Below, in pieces: positions 1 to 10,779 of a stretch of DNA of 64,000 bases; the first letter of the stretch is position 1, and each line of letters opens with the position of its first letter. The notes beneath the pieces are model-generated. The model was not told where the DNA came from and ran no database searches. It saw only the letters and a list, made by a program, of their open reading frames with translations. This stretch comes from Bifidobacterium pseudolongum subsp. pseudolongum DSM 20099. GTDB lineage: Bacteria > Actinomycetota > Actinomycetes > Actinomycetales > Bifidobacteriaceae. The DNA lies in assembly GCF_000771225.1 (NCBI RefSeq), contig NZ_JDTZ01000005.1, positions 62,001 to 126,000 on the forward strand, read 5' to 3'. Both the position numbers and the translations under genes were made by a program.

Positions 1-91
1 GGATAGCGTGGGGATACGAGGTGTACAGCCTCCATTCCCCACTGTTCCGATTTGCCATATGGCTAGTTCTCTGCTATACTGCCCGCACCAT

Positions 92-1948
92 TCACATGTG
101 GTATTGCGCGACCGAAGCCATCGTCGTCACCAGTTTGGCGCGCCACCGGCTCCACCCCACCTTGCCCGAGATCTGCTCTTCGGCGGTGGCTCCCAACGAA
201 CACATGTCGGCACGCGTCAAGTCGAACAGCATGTCGAGCAGCGCCGGGTCGTGCTCCACGCGCCGCGCAAGCTCACCGCCCGCCTCGGGGTCGTTCGGGT
301 TGCGCGAACTCGCGAATTCCGAAAGTGTCAGATGCTCGCGCACAAGCAATGTAGCCCAGTGCACGATTCGCGGGTCGAAACCCATGCGCGTGAGCACCGC
401 GCGCGCATGGCGCGCCCCTTCACGCGCGTGGTCAGTGACACCGGGCCGTTTGCCGATGTCGTGCAGGATCCCCGCGAGCAACAGCGCCGTGTACTGGTCG
501 CTCGTGTAGTTCTCGGATGTGCGCGGCGCCACCCCGGCCGCCAGAAAATCGGGACGCACATGGGTGAGCTGCGCCGTCACTTCGAGCATGTGCCGGTCGA
601 TTGTGAAGCGGTGCGCGGCGGAGGCGCTCGGCCGGTTGCGGATCGCCTCCCATTCGGGCATCCACCGGCTGGGGATCCCCACAAAGTCCAGCTCCTCCCA
701 CGTGCGCGCCAGTTGATCGCCGGTGGCGAGCAGGCGCACGAACAGCGCGCGCGTCTCGTCCGTCCACTCCGTGTAGCGGATCGGTGCGCGCCGCAGGTTC
801 AGCAGTGTGGACGTATTGATCGAAAGTCCGTGTTCGGCCGCTGCTACCGACGCACGCAGCGGCAGCGCGCCGTCGGTCCGCACATCGGCGCCGGGGGCGA
901 GCACAACCTCGTGTTCGTGCTCGGCCACGCCGGCGGCGAGCACGTCGAATGTCGGCGCTTCGCGTTTGCCGCCGGCGCGCGGATGGCGGAGCTGAAAGAA
1001 CGAAAAACGCGGTTTGTCATGCACGAGTGTGCGTTCGGCGCGCGCCGCCGTGGCGTCGAGCGAGAACGCGATGGTGCGCCCGAGCCGCGCGAGCAATGTC
1101 TGCAAATCATCGATCGACTTCGCCTCGCGCGCACCACTCGGCAGCGTGGGATCCGCAAGCCCGAGCATCGCGGCTACCGGCGCCTGGTATGGCGCGAGCA
1201 ACAGGTTCGTGTCTTTGCCCGCGGCCATATGGATGCAGTCGCGCACATCGAGCAGGCGTTCCACACTGGCGTCGTACCTGCCGTGCGGGCGGTCCGCGAG
1301 CCACGACGCGGCGAGCGCGCCCAACAACACGGTGTCGCGCAGTCCGCCGCGTGACTCCTTGATGTCGGGCTGGTTCACATACGGCATCTGCCCGAACCGC
1401 TCCAGCCGCACGCGCGCGGAGTCGAGCAGTTCCGGCAGCCGTTTGCGCGCGGCCTTGCGCCAGCGCTCCAAAATGGCGGTGGATGTGCGCGTCACGAGTT
1501 CACCGTCGCCCGCGACCGCGCGCACGTCGAGCCAGCCCATCGCCGCCGGCAGGTCGTGGTCGGTCACGGCCTCGCACTCCGCCACTGTGCGCACCGAATA
1601 ATCCAGGTCGATTCCCGCGTCCCAGATTGGATACCACAGCTTGTTCGCGAGTTCGGCGAGCCGCGCATGGTCCAACGCGCGGCCGTCGCTGATCAGCACG
1701 AGGTCGAGGTCGGACGCGGGGCCGATCTGCCCGCGCGCGAGCGAACCGACGGCGGCGAGCGCTACGCCGCGACTCGGCACGTCGAACGGCACGGCCTGCG
1801 CGGCTTCGTTCCACAATTGCGCCAGCGCGTCCATCGCGAGCGCGGTGCGCGCGGCGCGCTTGGCGGTGCCGCCGCGCAGTACGCCGTCCGCGTCCGGCGC
1901 GCTCAGTTCGAGCATGCATGTTTTGAGATCGCTGACTGCGCTGGGCAT
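92..1948 (-). CDS. glnD: PII uridylyltransferase-like protein GlnD, short form
   Basis: Predicted nucleotidyltransferase/HD protein that modifies the PII protein in response to nitrogen status. The nucleotidyltransferase motif is visible at residues 68-82 (GS, then D-x-D). An HD phosphohydrolase motif (HDIGK) lies near residue 494. The protein is 618 aa and stops about 120 residues after the HD motif. Typical GlnD proteins are 800-900 aa and end in two ACT domains that sense glutamine; I see no room for these. The ATG at 1948 is preceded by AAAGGA. It lies downstream of amtB and the PII gene on the same strand, separated by a strong hairpin, so it may be read at a lower level. The family call is firm; the sensing mechanism of this short form is unknown. 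Confidence 0.9.
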   Translation of the reverse strand: MPSAVSDLKTCMLELSAPDADGVLRGGTAKRAARTALAMDALAQLWNEAAQAVPFDVPSRGVALAAVGSLARGQIGPASDLDLVLISDGRALDHARLAELANKLWYPIWDAGIDLDYSVRTVAECEAVTDHDLPAAMGWLDVRAVAGDGELVTRTSTAILERWRKAARKRLPELLDSARVRLERFGQMPYVNQPDIKESRGGLRDTVLLGALAASWLADRPHGRYDASVERLLDVRDCIHMAAGKDTNLLLAPYQAPVAAMLGLADPTLPSGAREAKSIDDLQTLLARLGRTIAFSLDATAARAERTLVHDKPRFSFFQLRHPRAGGKREAPTFDVLAAGVAEHEHEVVLAPGADVRTDGALPLRASVAAAEHGLSINTSTLLNLRRAPIRYTEWTDETRALFVRLLATGDQLARTWEELDFVGIPSRWMPEWEAIRNRPSASAAHRFTIDRHMLEVTAQLTHVRPDFLAAGVAPRTSENYTSDQYTALLLAGILHDIGKRPGVTDHAREGARHARAVLTRMGFDPRIVHWATLLVREHLTLSEFASSRNPNDPEAGGELARRVEHDPALLDMLFDLTRADMCSLGATAEEQISGKVGWSRWRAKLVTTMASVAQYHM

Positions 1949-2008
1949 GGGTTCCTTTCGCGTATGAGAATCCCCGCGCGCGCTTGCTGCGCCACGCGGG
2001 GATGGGAT

Positions 2009-2053
2009 TGCGCGCGGGCGGGCGGAAGGGTTCAGGGACCGCCCGCCCGCGCA
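2009..2053 (-). terminator. Hairpin between PII gene and glnD
   Basis: A GC-rich inverted repeat (left arm about 2009-2025, right arm 2039-2053, with a small bulge) directly follows the PII gene. No long T run follows, so it may attenuate rather than fully stop the operon transcript. Confidence 0.6.
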
Positions 2054-2068
2054 TGTCTTGTTGTGCGG

Positions 2069-3704
<1,636 letters not shown>

Positions 3705-3897
3705 ACGGCCACCTCCCTATTTATATTTATGTAGTCTTTCTTTCATTTTCGTCCCGCGCATCGCGTGGGCGACTCTCCAATGATGCAGCCCCCTGCGGGG
3801 CTCACATGCGCTATGGAACGCCCCGCGGATTTTGAACAAGTTACGGCGCATTACGAATGTGTAACCTCACGCAGAGGGCTGCGAAGGGCTGCTTGGG

Positions 3898-5172
3898 TCA
3901 GCCGAGGATCCCGTCGACAAACGATTCGGGATCGAACGGGGCCAGATCGTCGGGGCCCTCGCCCACACCCACGAGCTTGACCGGCACGCCGAGTTCCTTC
4001 TGCACGGAAATCACAATGCCGCCCTTCGCGGAACCGTCGAGCTTCGTCAACACCACACCGGTGATGCCGATCGCCTCGGCGAACACCTTGGCCTGCGCCA
4101 TGCCGTTTTGGCCGGTCGTGGCGTCGAGCACGAGCAGCACTTCGTCCACGGGCAGGTTCTTTTCGGTCACGCGGCGGATCTTGCCGAGCTCGTCCATCAG
4201 GTTCGCCTTGTTCTGCAGGCGGCCGGCGGTGTCGATGATCAGCACGTCCACGTCGTCGTCCTTCGCTTTCGCGGCGGCTTCGAACGCCACCGAGGCCGGG
4301 TCGGCGCCCTCTTTGTCGGAGCGCACCACAGGCACGTCCACTTTCGCGCCCCACGTCTCGAGCTGGTCTGCGGCGGCGGCGCGGAATGTGTCGGCGGCGC
4401 CCAGCATCACGGTCTTGTCTTCCGAGACGAACAGGCGCGCGAGTTTGCCCGCGGTCGTCGTCTTGCCGGTGCCATTGACGCCGACCATGATGATGACGCT
4501 CGGCTTCTTGGCGCCCGGTTTCTCCGCCTCGAGGCTGCGGTCCACATCCGTGCCCACCAAGGCGAGCAGTTCGCTGCGCAGCGCCTCACGCAGCTGCGTG
4601 GGGTCGGTCTCGCCGGTCACGCGCGCGTCGGTGCGCAGTTGTTCCACAAGCTGTTCGGAAGCCTCGGCGCCCACATCGGCGAGCAGCAGCGTGTCTTCCA
4701 CATCCTCCCAGTCGGTCTCCGACAGGTGGTCCTTCGCCAGAATGTTGAACAGCGCCTTGCCGAAGGGATTGCCCGACTTCGACAGGCGTTCGCGCAGGCG
4801 CTGCAGGCGGCCCTTCTTGCCTTCCGGCTTCTCGACGGGCGGCACTGGCTCGGCAGGCTCCTCGACGACGACCGCTTCGAGGGACTCGCCCCCTTCGGGA
4901 CCGGGCTCCTCGACGAGTCCCGGCTCGGCGGGCGGCGCGAGCGTGTCCGGAGTCTGTTCGGCGCGCTCCCTCCCCTGCCCGGCCGGCTCGGGCACCGTGG
5001 GCTTTTGCGCCGCACGTTCCGCGGCCAGACGCTCATCGGCCTTCGCCTTCGCGGCCTCTTGTGATTGCTGTATGTTCTTCTTACGTGAGCGGTCCATCCA
5101 GATGCCGCCCACAATGAGCAGCACCGCGATGACCACGACGGCAATGATGCCGTACACCATGTTGGTATCCAT
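3898..5172 (-). CDS. ftsY: Signal recognition particle receptor FtsY
   Basis: SRP receptor GTPase that delivers ribosome-nascent chains to the membrane. The likely start is the ATG at 5172 (424 aa), just after GGAGGGC; a second ATG at 5160 gives better spacing, and upstream in-frame codons lack a ribosome binding site. The N-terminus has one membrane segment (MVYGIIAVVVIAVLLIV), then an acidic/proline-rich A domain, then the NG domain. GTPase motifs seen are GVNGTGKTT, DTFRAAAADQL, DTAGRL and TKLDGSAKGG. The membrane anchor is typical of actinobacterial FtsY. The gene is divergent from the following TetR gene. Confidence 0.95.
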   Translation of the reverse strand: MDTNMVYGIIAVVVIAVLLIVGGIWMDRSRKKNIQQSQEAAKAKADERLAAERAAQKPTVPEPAGQGRERAEQTPDTLAPPAEPGLVEEPGPEGGESLEAVVVEEPAEPVPPVEKPEGKKGRLQRLRERLSKSGNPFGKALFNILAKDHLSETDWEDVEDTLLLADVGAEASEQLVEQLRTDARVTGETDPTQLREALRSELLALVGTDVDRSLEAEKPGAKKPSVIIMVGVNGTGKTTTAGKLARLFVSEDKTVMLGAADTFRAAAADQLETWGAKVDVPVVRSDKEGADPASVAFEAAAKAKDDDVDVLIIDTAGRLQNKANLMDELGKIRRVTEKNLPVDEVLLVLDATTGQNGMAQAKVFAEAIGITGVVLTKLDGSAKGGIVISVQKELGVPVKLVGVGEGPDDLAPFDPESFVDGILG

Positions 5173-5245
5173 GCCCTCCAGCCTAGACCATTGCGCGCAC
5201 CGCCCCAAGCCCGGCCGGGCGAGGGGATGTGAAAAACTGGTGGGC

Positions 5246-5953
5246 ATGGCCAATGCTTCGAGAATGTCTTCATACCAACGCCGCGAACAGCTCATCTGCG
5301 TCGGGCGCGCGCTCTTCGCCGCAAAAGGCTTCGAGTCGGTCAGCGTCGAAGAGATCGCCGCGACCGCCAAAGTGAGCAAACCGATCGTCTACGAGCATTT
5401 CGGCGGCAAGGAGGGCCTGTACGCGGTCGTCGTGGACCGCGAGATGCGCGCGCTCAACGACATGCTCCTCGGCGCACTGCGCGCCGACGACGTGCACCCG
5501 CGCCAAATCGTGGAGCGCACGACGCTCGCGCTGCTCACCTATATAGAGGAGAACACCGAAGGATTCCAGGTGCTCGCGCGCGATTCGCCGACGACCGACC
5601 CGACGAGCTCGTTCTCGTCGTTGCTCGGCGACGTCTCCACGCGCGTGGGGCAGATCCTTGAGGAGTGGTTCAAACGGCAGAAACTGCCCGCGAAGAACGC
5701 GCCGTACTATGCGCAGATGCTCGTGGGGATGACCGTGTACACCGGCCAGTATTGGGCCGACCGGCGCAAACTGAGCAAAGAGCAGCTCGCCGCGCTGATC
5801 GTGAACCTGGCATGGAATGGACTGAGCCGCATGGAAGCCAAGCCGACCCTGCGGTTCGAAGGCGGCAAGGCCACCAAAGCGGCCGCCGCCCCCGAACCCG
5901 AACACCATCCCGACGGGGAGGCGGCTACTTCGTCCAGTGATCAGACATCTTGA
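5246..5953 (+). CDS. TetR-family transcriptional regulator
   Basis: A 235-aa predicted repressor. The N-terminal HTH (residues about 9-55) has the TetR pattern REQLICVGRALFAAKGFESVSVEEIAATAKVSK followed by YEHFGGKEGLYAVVV (shown here in two parts of one domain). The start at 5246 is taken because the frame upstream is antisense to ftsY. The C-terminal ligand domain is followed by a disordered tail. The last 29 bp overlap the convergent dipeptidase gene. It is divergent from ftsY. Ligand and targets cannot be told from sequence. Confidence 0.88.
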   Translation: MANASRMSSYQRREQLICVGRALFAAKGFESVSVEEIAATAKVSKPIVYEHFGGKEGLYAVVVDREMRALNDMLLGALRADDVHPRQIVERTTLALLTYIEENTEGFQVLARDSPTTDPTSSFSSLLGDVSTRVGQILEEWFKRQKLPAKNAPYYAQMLVGMTVYTGQYWADRRKLSKEQLAALIVNLAWNGLSRMEAKPTLRFEGGKATKAAAAPEPEHHPDGEAATSSSDQTS

Positions 5954-7484
5954 ACGCGTTATGCATCAGGTTGCTCGCCTCGTAGAGCACCTGGTTGAGC
6001 AACCGCTGCGTGCGCCCCTGCAGCCAGTGCGCCATCTGATTGTTCGCCTCGCCGAGCGCGAGCCGCACCGCCGCCGTGCGCTCCGTGCCGTTGTCGCCTT
6101 CGAGCGCGTCGGCGTCATCGGCGATTGATGCGTCGGTGTGCTTGACAAGCGCATGGCCGTAGGTCTGCACATCCTCGATGTACTGTTCGATCAGGTTCAT
6201 CGTGCCATACCAGTGCGCGTCGGCGATCACCGCGATGATGCGGTTCGTCCAATACAGCGAATCAGTTGACGCGTCCACACCCGGCGTGTCGCGCAGGTAC
6301 GCGGGCGTGTCCACAACATTCGCATAGAACGGCGCCGGCGCGGTGAACGCGCCGCAGCCGTACGAGATCCACATGACCGACCGGTACGCCTGCGCCGCGT
6401 ACGGGCGGATCTGCATGCACACCATATGCCCAGTGCGGTTGATGCCGATCGGGCGGTAGGCGTGGCGCGTCACCGCCGTGCCCGCGGTGCCGTACGGGTC
6501 ATACGGCGTGCCGTCGAAATGCGAGCCCAGCAGGAATGCCACATCCTCGATCGTGATCTTGCGCTCCGGCTCGCGGCACCACGGCATGTCCTGCGAGGCG
6601 GGCGTGTATTGCGCGGCCGGCGAATCCCAGTCTTCGCTGGGATTGAGATGGCGCTGCATGTACCACGCGCGCGGCGTGTTGTAGATCGCGTCTTTCGGCG
6701 TGGCCGTGCCGAACGCCGAACGCGGGTCGAAGTGCGCGGGGCTGCCGTCTGGGCTCGTCATGTCACGGTCGAGGTGGTTCTCTTCGATGAATTCGCGCAG
6801 ATCGGCGCTGCACATGTTGTTGCGGCGCTCGCTGAACGCATCGTCCAGATCGAGCGAATCGATGCCCAGCTGGTTGGGAATCGCCGCGTAGCAGTCGTCG
6901 GGCACACGGCGCGCGATCCAGTGGTGGCCGCCGATTGTCTCGACGTACCAGATTTCGTTGACGTCGCTGATGATGATGCCGTTCGACTCGTACGTGCCGA
7001 CTTCCTCAAGCAGACGGCCGAGGCGCTCCACGCCTTCGCGCGCGGTCTTGACGTACGGCAGCACGATGGTGATGATGTCCTCTTCGCCAAAGCCTCCCGG
7101 TGTTTCCTCCACATACCCCGGCTCGCCCGGCTCGCCGACGGCCGGCTTGAGCGCCACAAACGGGTCGGCGGCGAGCACGCGCGGATTGACGGCGATCGTC
7201 TCGGTGGCGCTCATCGCCACATTGTGTTCGTTGACGCCGGCCTCCGCGAGCACGCCGCGGTTCGGCACCACATTCGGCACGATGCTGTAGCGGCAAGGGT
7301 CGCCGGGCAGGTCGAGCTCCATGTGGCTGATCACGCTGCGGTAGTGGTGCGGCTGGTCGGCCGGCGCCACGGCCACGAAATGCTTGGGGTCGTAGGTGCC
7401 GCTGCCTGAATCGTCATTGCGGGCGATGATGGTGGATCCGTCGTAACTGGCTGATTTGCCGACTAACAATGTGGTACAAGACAT
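5925..7484 (-). CDS. C69-family dipeptidase (PepD-like)
   Basis: A 519-aa Ntn-hydrolase of peptidase family C69, which cleaves dipeptides in the cytoplasm. The start at 7484 places the catalytic Cys near the N-terminus (MSCTTLLVGKSASYDGST), the family signature; the 16 upstream codons are not needed. Other conserved pieces include IARNDDSG and NEHNVAMSATET. No signal peptide. It is a single gene, convergent with the TetR gene and followed upstream by a tRNA. Confidence 0.93.
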   Translation of the reverse strand: MSCTTLLVGKSASYDGSTIIARNDDSGSGTYDPKHFVAVAPADQPHHYRSVISHMELDLPGDPCRYSIVPNVVPNRGVLAEAGVNEHNVAMSATETIAVNPRVLAADPFVALKPAVGEPGEPGYVEETPGGFGEEDIITIVLPYVKTAREGVERLGRLLEEVGTYESNGIIISDVNEIWYVETIGGHHWIARRVPDDCYAAIPNQLGIDSLDLDDAFSERRNNMCSADLREFIEENHLDRDMTSPDGSPAHFDPRSAFGTATPKDAIYNTPRAWYMQRHLNPSEDWDSPAAQYTPASQDMPWCREPERKITIEDVAFLLGSHFDGTPYDPYGTAGTAVTRHAYRPIGINRTGHMVCMQIRPYAAQAYRSVMWISYGCGAFTAPAPFYANVVDTPAYLRDTPGVDASTDSLYWTNRIIAVIADAHWYGTMNLIEQYIEDVQTYGHALVKHTDASIADDADALEGDNGTERTAAVRLALGEANNQMAHWLQGRTQRLLNQVLYEASNLMHNAFKMSDHWTK

Positions 7485-7577
7485 AGGCACTACGTTAGCG
7501 CACGCGCCCCGGTGCGGGAGGCCGTCCCACACCCGATTTTGCGTTTTCGTGCGGTGGTTGTAGAATAGCGGCTTGTT

Positions 7578-7650
7578 GCCCCTCTAGCTCAACGGTTAGA
7601 GCAGCGTCCTTTTAAGTCGTGGGTTCAGGGTTCGAATCCCTGGGGGGGCA
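7578..7650 (+). tRNA. tRNA-Lys (anticodon TTT)
   Basis: A 73-nt cloverleaf. The acceptor arm GCCCCTC pairs with GGGGGGC, the D arm is GCTC...GAGC, the anticodon loop CTTTTAA gives anticodon TTT, and the T arm is CAGGG-TTCGAAT-CCCTG. The anticodon stem has one T-T mismatch. The CCA end is not encoded (CC follows the discriminator A). Confidence 0.93.
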
Positions 7651-7907
7651 CCGACAAAGGCCCCGAACCATTGCAATTCCATGGATTCAGGGCCTCACTC
7701 ATATCACCACACATACGCATGACCGCACTGTTTGGGTGCACTTTGGGCGCACATTCAGCGATAAAAGCCCTATAGGCTCTCCAGCCCTCCCCACGCATCC
7801 CACTTTCCGCTGCATCCCAACCCTGCGTGGGAAAAGCCCGGTACAATACAGGAAAAGCCTAGGACTGACCTCCTAGAAAATCCCAAAGAATACCGCACCC
7901 CGCTTCT

Positions 7908-8163
7908 GGATGGCTGTCGGTGTCTAGTGGGCAGACGCATGCGGCTGCCATTTGTGCTTTGGGCGTCCGTCCGTGTCTAGAGACCAGCTATATGCAGCCG
8001 TCTTCGGCTTCTTGGGTGGTCGTCTGTGTCTAGTGGCTAGACAGGAGCAGTCACCACCCATACCCTAGATGGTCGTCGGCGTCTAATGGCTAGACTGAAG
8101 CGGTCACCACCCATGCTTTGGATGACCGTCAGTGTCTAGAATCCAGCCGTGGGCGGCCACGGC
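7908..8163. repeat. Tandem array 1, five 53-bp hairpin units
   Basis: The core TGTCTAG (one copy CGTCTAA) recurs at 7921, 7974, 8027, 8080 and 8133, exactly 53 bp apart. Each unit is an imperfect inverted repeat. For example, the third unit has GGGTGGTCGTCTGTGTCTA facing TAGACAGGAGCAGTCACCACCC. The units differ in sequence but keep stem pairing. This spacer (7651-8230) has no convincing gene. Confidence 0.9.
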
Positions 8164-8230
8164 GATGACGAAAACGGCGAATATATTGCCAATATGATCA
8201 TCATCCCCACCCAACACAGCAGTCCTTTCC

Positions 8231-8369
8231 GTTACCGGTAGCATCCTTTTCTGCTATGGGTAGTGCCCCTTCGCTACGGGTAGCGCGCCCGCAGCCAGCC
8301 GCCAGATACAATCGTTGGAAAATGGCGGCTCATAGACGCAGCGACGCCAAAAATACACTACCCGTAGCG
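8231..8369. repeat. Cluster of GCTACGGGTAGTG-like motifs
   Basis: Copies at 8231-8242 (degenerate), 8253-8265 and 8273-8285 on one strand face an inverted copy CACTACCCGTAGCG at 8356-8369. A GCCGCCA...TGGCGGC stem lies between them. The same motif recurs at 11686-11699 and four times at 52235-52342. Confidence 0.75.
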
Positions 8370-8399
8370 AAAAGGCGCACTCGCCAGGGACAATCGAGG

Positions 8400-8549
8400 A
8401 TGGCCAGGCCCTCCGACCAACGCTATCCCCATGATGCACCACACCAGCAAGAGGCGGACGGCTCCGGTACCGGATCAAGCGAATCCGACTCCGGCGAATC
8501 CTCCACGGAGTCGAGCGATTGGCTCATGGAGCTCTTCGAGATCGCCTGA
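8400..8549 (+). CDS. Possible small acidic protein, 49 aa
   Basis: A short ORF in the otherwise gene-free stretch before the ECF genes. It encodes a Ser/Glu-rich peptide with a hydrophobic-acidic end (DWLMELFEIA). The ATG at 8400 has only a weak GAGG directly before it. A longer in-frame version would start at 8256 but runs through the repeat motifs. I recognise no family. It could be a small peptide gene or chance. Confidence 0.25.
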   Translation: MARPSDQRYPHDAPHQQEADGSGTGSSESDSGESSTESSDWLMELFEIA

Positions 8550-8563
8550 ACCCGCCAATCAAC

Positions 8564-10033
8564 TCAATCCAGTGCGAGGATCCGGTCGCACCAGTGGGCG
8601 GCGAGCTCGTCGTCGTGCGTGATGACGAGCACCGCAACCCCGCGGTCGGCGAGCGCGCACAGCAGCGCGCCGACCTGCATCATGTGCGCGCGGTCGAGCC
8701 CGCTCGTCGGCTCGTCGAGCACCACGAACCGCTTCTTTCCCATCAACGCCACGGCAATCGCGAGCCGTTGCTTCTGGCCTCCGGAAAGGCTCATCGGGTG
8801 CCGGTCCGCCACGTCGAGCAGATCGAGTTCGGCCAGCAGCGCGTCGCATTGTTCGCGCGCGGCGGCGAGCTCCTGTTCGCTGCCGCCGCGCTGCACCGTT
8901 TCGAGCATGACTTCGGCGCGCACGCTTTCGGCGAAGAGCTGGTAGTGCACGTCTTGCATCACGAGTGCCGCGGCGCGCGAGAGCGCCGACGCGCTCGCCG
9001 GCTCGCCGCCGAGTTCGATTGTGCCGGCGAGCGGCGCCTGCAGCCCGCACAGCGTGCGCGCGAAGGTGCTTTTACCGGCGCCGTTATGCCCCATGATTCC
9101 CACGATCTGCCCGCCGTAGACATCGACGTCCGGAATGCGCCGACTGAATGCCGCGCCACGTCCGCGTCGAAGCATCCCGCGCGTGCGGTATCCCACTTCG
9201 AGCCCTCGTGTGCCGAGCACCGGCGCGCCTCCCGCCGGGCACTCCAGGTGCGAGAGGGCGGCGATCCGCGCGCGGTCCTCGCTCACGTCGAGCGCGCGCA
9301 ACCCCCACGCCTCGCGCTGCGACGCCGGCAGTGCCTCGAATTCGCGTGCGGTGTAGGTGCCAAGCAGTTCGCCGCTACCGAACACGCAGTAGCGGTCCAC
9401 GAGATCGGCGCACCATGCCAGCCGGTGTTCGGCGATTACAATCGCCACCCCGTCGGCTTTCAGTGCGGCGATCATGCCGTGCAGGCGCGCCATCGACGCG
9501 GCGTCGAGGTTGCTCGTCGGCTCGTCGAGCACCATGACCGCCGGTTCGAGCACGGCCGCGGACGCCACGGCGAGCCGCTGCTGCTGGCCTCCCGACAGGT
9601 TAACGATTGCGCGGTCGAGCAGGTCGTCGATGCCGAAGCGCGCCGCCACCTGCCGCACGCGTTCGCGGATCCGCGGCGCCGGCATGCCGACGTTCTCGCA
9701 CGGGAATGCGAGTTCGTCGGTCGAACGGGCATGGAAATACTGGGTTTTGGGGTTCTGGAACACGCTGCCCACCACGCGCGCATATGACTCGAGCGGCGCA
9801 CGGCCGGCCTCAAGGCCGCCGGTGCACGCGCGCCCGGTGAGCGCACCGGTGAAATGGCTCGGCGCAAGCCCGTTGACGAGACGCGTGACGGTGGTTTTGC
9901 CGCAGCCGCTGGGCCCGACGAGCATCACGAGTTCACCCGCGCGCACGTGCAGCGTCACGTTGCGCAGGGCGGCGCCTTCGCCGCTGTATGCAAACGTGCA
10001 GTCGCGCACTTCGCACAATGCCGTGCTGTCCAC
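8564..10033 (-). CDS. ECF transporter fused ATPase (EcfA1-EcfA2)
   Basis: The energising subunit of an energy-coupling-factor importer, with two ABC ATPase domains in one 489-aa chain. The first half has GPSGCGKTT, LSGGQQQRLAVA and VLDEPTSNLD. The second has GHNGAGKST, LSGGQKQRLAIA and VLDEPTSGLD. I chose the GTG at 10033, which follows AAAGGA with good spacing; the upstream extension overlaps the T gene. It is the last gene of an S-T-A operon, 14 bp after ecfT. The substrate is set by the S subunit, not this protein. Confidence 0.92.
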   Translation of the reverse strand: MDSTALCEVRDCTFAYSGEGAALRNVTLHVRAGELVMLVGPSGCGKTTVTRLVNGLAPSHFTGALTGRACTGGLEAGRAPLESYARVVGSVFQNPKTQYFHARSTDELAFPCENVGMPAPRIRERVRQVAARFGIDDLLDRAIVNLSGGQQQRLAVASAAVLEPAVMVLDEPTSNLDAASMARLHGMIAALKADGVAIVIAEHRLAWCADLVDRYCVFGSGELLGTYTAREFEALPASQREAWGLRALDVSEDRARIAALSHLECPAGGAPVLGTRGLEVGYRTRGMLRRGRGAAFSRRIPDVDVYGGQIVGIMGHNGAGKSTFARTLCGLQAPLAGTIELGGEPASASALSRAAALVMQDVHYQLFAESVRAEVMLETVQRGGSEQELAAAREQCDALLAELDLLDVADRHPMSLSGGQKQRLAIAVALMGKKRFVVLDEPTSGLDRAHMMQVGALLCALADRGVAVLVITHDDELAAHWCDRILALD

Positions 10034-10047
10034 TCCCCTGTCCTTTC

Positions 10048-10779
10048 TCAGCCGGTGACCGCGGCGACCGCGAGCGGCGCCAGGCTCAACGCCACGGCGA
10101 GCCAATCCACCGCGCGCATGCGCAGTTCGACCATGCTCGACGGCTCGCCGGACGCGCCCAACCCGCGCGCCAGGCCCGCCACCGTCAGGTCGCGCGCCAC
10201 GTTCGCCGCGTTCATCAACAGCGGCACCAATATGTATTCGAGCGAGCGCAGCGGATGCCGTGCCAACGCCATGCCGCCGCCAGCGAATCCGCGCAGGCGC
10301 AGGCTTTGGCGGATGAGCCGGTAATCATGGCGGATCGTGGGGAAGAAGCGCATCATCACCACCACGGGGATCACGAGCGCGTCCGGCGCGCGCATGCGGC
10401 GCATCGCGCACACCATGTCACCCGGGCGTGTTGTGGCGAATATGGCCATGCCGGCGGTCAGGCACGGCATCATCATGCACACGCCGGCCGCGGTGGCGCC
10501 GGCGATGTGCAGCCACGGCAGGCGGTCCACGCCGAGCGCGCTCGCCCATTCCACCGCACACAGCGCACCGTAGACGGCGAGCATGCGCGCACCAGCCGCG
10601 GCTTTGCCGCCGAGCAGCAGCGGCAGGGAGAACAGCGCGACCGCGAGCGATTGCGCGGCGGGGCCGGCGTGCAGGAACATGAGCACATTGGCCACGGCGA
10701 GCATGGCGAGCTTGGCGCGCGGGTCGAGGCGCAGCGAGCCGGTGTGGGCGCGGGCCACGCGCACCGCGGTTTGCGTCAT
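10048..10779 (-). CDS. ECF transporter T component
   Basis: A 243-aa membrane protein of the EcfT family that links the S component to the ATPases. It has several hydrophobic segments and the coupling-helix type Arg-rich motif (LIRQSLRLRG; GLARGLGAS). It overlaps the S gene by 4 bp at its start, which implies translational coupling. Family assignment rests on the context and the coupling motifs. Confidence 0.88.
   Translation of the reverse strand: MTQTAVRVARAHTGSLRLDPRAKLAMLAVANVLMFLHAGPAAQSLAVALFSLPLLLGGKAAAGARMLAVYGALCAVEWASALGVDRLPWLHIAGATAAGVCMMMPCLTAGMAIFATTRPGDMVCAMRRMRAPDALVIPVVVMMRFFPTIRHDYRLIRQSLRLRGFAGGGMALARHPLRSLEYILVPLLMNAANVARDLTVAGLARGLGASGEPSSMVELRMRAVDWLAVALSLAPLAVAAVTG

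Noticed and set aside
8..1354. Long plus-strand ORF of 448 codons opposite glnD
   Set aside because: It is a shadow of the minus-strand glnD gene in this high-GC sequence, Arg/His-rich with no family features or RBS.
3857..5245. N-terminal extension of the TetR gene by about 460 codons
   Set aside because: The extension is antisense to ftsY and low-complexity Ser/Ala; the real TetR start is at 5246.
7908..8163. CRISPR array
   Set aside because: The period is exact, but there is no constant repeat with unique spacers, units are self-complementary along their whole length, and no cas gene is present.
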